Assembly (NCBI GenBank): GCA_011391185.1
Contig: JAABRB010000109.1
Location: 1-9,777, forward strand
Direction of reading: 5' to 3'
Length of the DNA stretch: 9,777 nt
DNA from: Betaproteobacteria bacterium
Lineage (GTDB): Bacteria > Pseudomonadota > Gammaproteobacteria > Burkholderiales > SG8-39
Under the pieces are notes generated by a model. It was given only the letters and a program-made list of their open reading frames with translations. It made no database searches and was not told the origin of the DNA. Both the position numbers and the translations under genes were made by a program. This document shows positions 6,632 through 9,777 of the stretch, one piece after another (the first letter of the stretch is position 1; every line of letters begins with the position of its first letter).

Positions 6632-7630
6632 ATGAAGCCCGTATCAGCCGCAAAACTTCTCGTGTTTGCCGCCGCGCTGGCGACGGCCGGCACGGCCGGC
6701 GCCCAGGCGACCATGAAAATGGCGAGCGCCACGATCAACGACGTGCAGCACGAGTGGCTCAAGCGCTTCCAGGCGGAAGTCGGCGCCAAGGTGGGCGACA
6801 AGCTCAAGATCGAGATCTACCCTGCCAGCCAGCTCGGCACGATCCCGCGGATGGTCGAGGGGGTGCTGACCGGGTCGATCGAGTCATTCGTGACGCCCAC
6901 CGCGTTCCTGGTCGGTACCGATGCGCGGTTCTCGGTGTTCGACGCGGTCGGGGTGTTCGAATCCACAGCGCAAGCCGCCAAGGTCCTGGGCGACCCGGGT
7001 TTCCGCCCGCGCGCGCTGGCGATCGGCGCGCCGAAAGGGATACCCGCGATCGGGGTCTTCTACAACAGCAAGCTCGACGTGCTCTCCAAGAAGCCGATCC
7101 GGACCCTCGCCGATTTCAAGGGCCAGAAGATCCGCACGTTCGCATCGCCGCTGCAGATCGAGCCGTTGAAGGCCCTCGGCGCGACCGCGGTGCCGCTGCC
7201 GCTCTCCGAGGTGCTGCCGGCCCTGCAGAGCGGCAACATCGACGGATTGCTGGCCGGCATCACGATCCTGACCGCGTTCAAGTACTACGACGTCGCGAAA
7301 ACCGTCACCGAGACGCACCAATCGCTCGTGATCTCGACGGTGATCGTCAACAAGCGCTGGCTCGATGCGCTGCCCGCGGACGTCCGCCAGGCCATCCTCG
7401 ACGCGGGCGCCAAGGTGGACGGCGGGATGCTCGAGGTTGCCGAGGCGATCAACGAACGGGCGAGCAAGGGCTGGGACGCGAACGGCGGAGTGCGCATCCA
7501 ACTCGCACCGGCCGAGCAGGCCAAGATGATGAGCGAGCTCAAGGCGGTGGGCACGAAGATCATGTCAGCGAAGCCTGAGGTGAAGGCCGAGTACGACGAG
7601 CTCCTGAAGGTCGCCGATCGATACAAGTAG
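6632..7630 (+). CDS. dctP: TRAP transporter substrate-binding protein, DctP family
   Basis: Periplasmic binding protein that delivers an organic acid to DctQM. 332 residues including a clear Sec signal peptide: KP, then a hydrophobic stretch LLVFAAALATAGTAGA, with cleavage likely after A24 or A26 (AGAQA). The mature start TMKMASATINDVQHEWLKRF and the IEIYPASQLGTIPRMVEGV segment are typical of DctP. R168 in KIRTFASPL is at the position of the family's arginine that forms the salt bridge to the ligand carboxylate. LQSGNIDGLLAGI and the NKRWLDALPADVRQAILDAG helix are further landmarks. It sits last of the three TRAP genes, 25 bp after dctM and 16 bp before the cupin gene. The ligand is unknown; the retained arginine argues for a carboxylic acid. 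Confidence 0.95.
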   Translation: MKPVSAAKLLVFAAALATAGTAGAQATMKMASATINDVQHEWLKRFQAEVGAKVGDKLKIEIYPASQLGTIPRMVEGVLTGSIESFVTPTAFLVGTDARFSVFDAVGVFESTAQAAKVLGDPGFRPRALAIGAPKGIPAIGVFYNSKLDVLSKKPIRTLADFKGQKIRTFASPLQIEPLKALGATAVPLPLSEVLPALQSGNIDGLLAGITILTAFKYYDVAKTVTETHQSLVISTVIVNKRWLDALPADVRQAILDAGAKVDGGMLEVAEAINERASKGWDANGGVRIQLAPAEQAKMMSELKAVGTKIMSAKPEVKAEYDELLKVADRYK

Positions 7631-7646
7631 CCGTTGGAGCAACGCC

Positions 7647-8810
7647 ATGGGATCCAAGCACACTGCTGCCACGGCAGCGCCCGACCGCTCCGCGGCGCTC
7701 GAGGCGCTGCACGTGGAGATCGCCCGCCAGAACATGTTCCCGTTCTGGGCAGCCAGTGCCGGCGTGCAGCACGATGAGGTGCGCCGCCTCATGGGCGAAT
7801 CGCCCCGCGCGGCGCCGTTCCTCTGGTCGTACGCCGGCCAGATCGAACCACTGCTCGTCAAGTCGGCCAGGCTGGTCACCACCATCGAGTCGGAGCGCCG
7901 CTCGCTCATCCTGGTGAATCCGGCGCTCGCGCCCCGGCGCGCGACGGTGACGACCATGTATACCGCCTACCGCCTCAACGACCCCAACGAAGTGATGCCG
8001 CCGCACCGACATTCTCCGAGCGCGATCCGCTTCGGGCTCACCGGGCGGCAGAACTTCACGGGCGTGGAAGGCGAGGACATCACGTTCGGCCCCGGCGACC
8101 TGGTGCTCACGCCGCACGACACCTGGCACAACCACGGCAACGTCGGGGACGAGCCGGCGGTCAACCTCTCGGTGCTCGACCTGCCGCTCGTCGAGACGCT
8201 CAACGCGATCTATTTCGAGCACGATTACAAGGAATCGGCCGATGGGCAGGAGATGGCGCGCAAGAAGCAGAGCGCGCGATTTCCGGGCGACTATTCCCAG
8301 CGCATCTACGGCCAGGGTGGCTTCCTGCCGCGGTTCGTGTCGCATCATCGCGGCACGGGCAAGGCCTCACCGATGTATTGCTACCGCTGGGAACCTCTCC
8401 GCGCGATCCTGGAGCACCACAAGTCGTGGGACGGTGACCCATACGAGGCGCTGATGATCGAGTACGTCGATCCGACGAACGGGGCACCGGTCTTCAAGAC
8501 CATGACGTTCTTCGCGCAAATGCTGCGACCCGGCGAGCGCACGCGACCCCTGCAGCAGACCGCGAGCCTGCTGGTGACGCCGTTCGAGGGCGGCGGTCTC
8601 GGCCATAGCCTCGTCGGCGGCAAGCGCTTCGACTGGCAGCAGTTCGACACGCTCGCGGTACCCGGCGGCGAATGGTACGAGCACGTCAACGAGTCGAAGA
8701 CCGCCCCCGTCGTGCTGTTCGTCGCGAGCGACGAACCGGCATTGCGCGCGCTCGGCCTGCACAAGAAGTGGGGTCGAATGCCGGACGGCGAGATCGAGCG
8801 GCTGCCTTGA
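7647..8810 (+). CDS. Two-cupin dioxygenase related to gentisate/salicylate 1,2-dioxygenases
   Basis: Probably a cytoplasmic Fe(II) ring-cleavage dioxygenase for gentisate, salicylate or a similar hydroxy-acid. 387 residues with TTGGAG before the ATG at 7647. The N-terminal cupin (about 90-175) keeps the iron triad: H120 and H122 in PPHRHSPSAIRF and H161 in TPHDTWHNHGN. Salicylate 1,2-dioxygenase of Pseudaminobacter uses H119, H121 and H160, so the register differs by one. The family's substrate-binding arginine and following histidine are also present as R128 and H163, and ESERRSLILVNPAL resembles the family's ERR...NP segment. The C-terminal cupin (about 285-360) has RTRPLQQT (Q303/Q304) instead of metal histidines and keeps only H346, as usual for the bicupin dioxygenases whose second domain is structural. 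It is joined to the TRAP genes. The pocket differs from classical gentisate enzymes, so the exact substrate is open. Confidence 0.82.
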   Translation: MGSKHTAATAAPDRSAALEALHVEIARQNMFPFWAASAGVQHDEVRRLMGESPRAAPFLWSYAGQIEPLLVKSARLVTTIESERRSLILVNPALAPRRATVTTMYTAYRLNDPNEVMPPHRHSPSAIRFGLTGRQNFTGVEGEDITFGPGDLVLTPHDTWHNHGNVGDEPAVNLSVLDLPLVETLNAIYFEHDYKESADGQEMARKKQSARFPGDYSQRIYGQGGFLPRFVSHHRGTGKASPMYCYRWEPLRAILEHHKSWDGDPYEALMIEYVDPTNGAPVFKTMTFFAQMLRPGERTRPLQQTASLLVTPFEGGGLGHSLVGGKRFDWQQFDTLAVPGGEWYEHVNESKTAPVVLFVASDEPALRALGLHKKWGRMPDGEIERLP

Positions 8811-8827
8811 GCGCCTGAGCGGCAAAC

Positions 8828-9777
8828 ATGGCTACGGCAATCAACGCCGAGCTGGTCGGCAGCATCGACTGCGCCGGCGGCGGGCAGGTGTGGGTGGAGG
8901 GCACGACGCTTTTCGTCGGGCACATGCGCCATCCATTCGGCACATCGATCTACGACGTTTCCGACCCGCGGCGGCCGAGGCAGCTCGCCCAGATCGAGAT
9001 GCCGGCCGGCTGGCACTCGCACAAGGTGCGAGTGGCGAACGAAATCATGATCGTCAATCACGAACGCCTCGGGCAGGAGTCGCCGGAGTTCGGCGGCGGC
9101 CTCGGGATCTATGACGTATCAAAGCCGGCACATCCCAGGCTCATCACGAAATGGGTCACCGGCGGCAAAGGCGTGCACCGCTACTCATTTGACGGCCGCT
9201 ACGCTTACATCTCCCCGACCGTGGATGGGTACGTCGGCAACATCGCGATGATCCTCGATCTCGCCGATCCGGCGCGGCCGGCGGAGGTCGGGCGCTGGTG
9301 GATTCCCGGGCAATGGGCCGCGGGCGGCGAGGACTATCCGTGGCACGACTACGCTCCGCCGCGCTGCCACCATCCCCTGCGACTCGGCGACCGGCTCTAT
9401 GTGAGCTACTGGCACCATGGCATTTTCATCCTCGACATCTCGGATATGTCGAAACCGAAGCTGATCGCCGAAGGCGTGAAGAGCCGCGCATTTCCACATC
9501 CGACCCATACGTGCCTGCCAATGCCGGAGAAGCTGAAAGGCCGCTCGGTCATGATCGTCGCCGATGAGGACGTCGCCAAGCTCCAGCCGGCGGCGCCCGC
9601 GTTCACCTGGGTGTACGACATCACCGATGAGCGCAACCCGATCCCGATCAGCACGTTCCAGGTCGAGGGCATCGACCTCGAAGGATCGCCGACGCCGGCG
9701 ATGACCGGTTGCCATCAACCTTCCGAGCGCTTCACGGGTACGGTGATTCCGTTTGCATGGTTCGCGATGGGTCTGCG
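8828..9777 (+). CDS. LVIVD-type beta-propeller protein with one histidine motif per blade, 3'-truncated
   Basis: The frame is open from ATG 8828 to the window end (316 full codons) and is cut by it. An in-frame TGA at 8816 makes this the first possible start; GAGCGG upstream is a weak ribosome site. Five repeats carry the blade signature: IYDVSDPRRP (41-50), IYDVSKPAHP (94-103), ILDLADPARP (142-151), ILDISDMSKP (201-210) and VYDITDERNP (262-271), spaced 48-61 residues. This matches LVIVD/YVTN-like propellers. After each repeat comes a histidine motif: WHSHK (62-66), GVHRY (115-119), CHHPL (180-184), HPTHT (224-228) and GCHQP (294-298). No signal peptide is visible, so it is probably cytoplasmic. 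It is 17 bp after the cupin gene in the same operon. I know no assigned reaction; a metal-dependent enzyme is inferred from the histidines. A passive scaffold or a lactonase-like hydrolase are alternatives. Confidence 0.85.
   Translation, partial: MATAINAELVGSIDCAGGGQVWVEGTTLFVGHMRHPFGTSIYDVSDPRRPRQLAQIEMPAGWHSHKVRVANEIMIVNHERLGQESPEFGGGLGIYDVSKPAHPRLITKWVTGGKGVHRYSFDGRYAYISPTVDGYVGNIAMILDLADPARPAEVGRWWIPGQWAAGGEDYPWHDYAPPRCHHPLRLGDRLYVSYWHHGIFILDISDMSKPKLIAEGVKSRAFPHPTHTCLPMPEKLKGRSVMIVADEDVAKLQPAAPAFTWVYDITDERNPIPISTFQVEGIDLEGSPTPAMTGCHQPSERFTGTVIPFAWFAMGL

Noticed and set aside
7560..8348. 262-residue minus-strand frame opposite the dctP end and the cupin gene
   Set aside because: It lies opposite two well-supported genes, has no recognisable domain and its start is buried in the cupin gene.
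9185..9718. 177-residue minus-strand frame opposite the propeller gene
   Set aside because: The + strand frame contains regular propeller repeats and is in operon register; the minus frame has none.

Overview
The window is GC-rich, densely coded DNA with short intergenic gaps. The mix of a peptide-type ABC importer, a TRAP transporter, a GMC flavoenzyme and a gentisate-dioxygenase-like cupin fits a soil or water proteobacterium. Betaproteobacteria (Burkholderiales-like) is my best guess, but nothing here fixes the taxon. It reads as a catabolic/transport accessory region. There are no rRNA, tRNA, CRISPR or insertion-sequence signatures.

Region 1 (1-2863, + strand) is the end of a peptide/opine/nickel-class ABC importer operon: the C-terminal part of a family 5 solute-binding protein (1-957), a DppB-type permease (1005-1961) and a DppC-type permease (1964-2863). 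A strong GC hairpin (970-992) sits between the binding-protein and permease genes. No ATPase gene follows, so the ATPases must lie upstream of the window or elsewhere.

Region 2 (3002-4633, - strand) is a GMC-family FAD oxidoreductase, convergent with the ABC operon and divergent from the next operon. The 155-bp divergent spacer (4634-4788) holds a good extended -10 promoter candidate for the + strand.

Region 3 (4789-end, + strand) is a tight operon: TRAP small permease (dctQ), TRAP large permease (dctM), TRAP binding protein (dctP), a two-cupin protein related to gentisate/salicylate 1,2-dioxygenases, and a cytoplasmic LVIVD-type beta-propeller protein that runs off the window end. The five genes are 3-25 bp apart. 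The simplest reading is that a periplasmic organic acid is captured by DctP, imported by DctQM and attacked in the cytoplasm by the Fe(II) cupin dioxygenase. The GMC enzyme may supply or process a related alcohol/aldehyde.

The least explained gene is the last one. Its propeller repeats each carry a histidine motif in an equivalent place, on five consecutive blades. This suggests a metal centre on the propeller axis, by analogy with carotenoid-oxygenase-type enzymes. It is the best candidate here for an undescribed enzyme activity coupled to a TRAP importer and a ring-cleaving dioxygenase.
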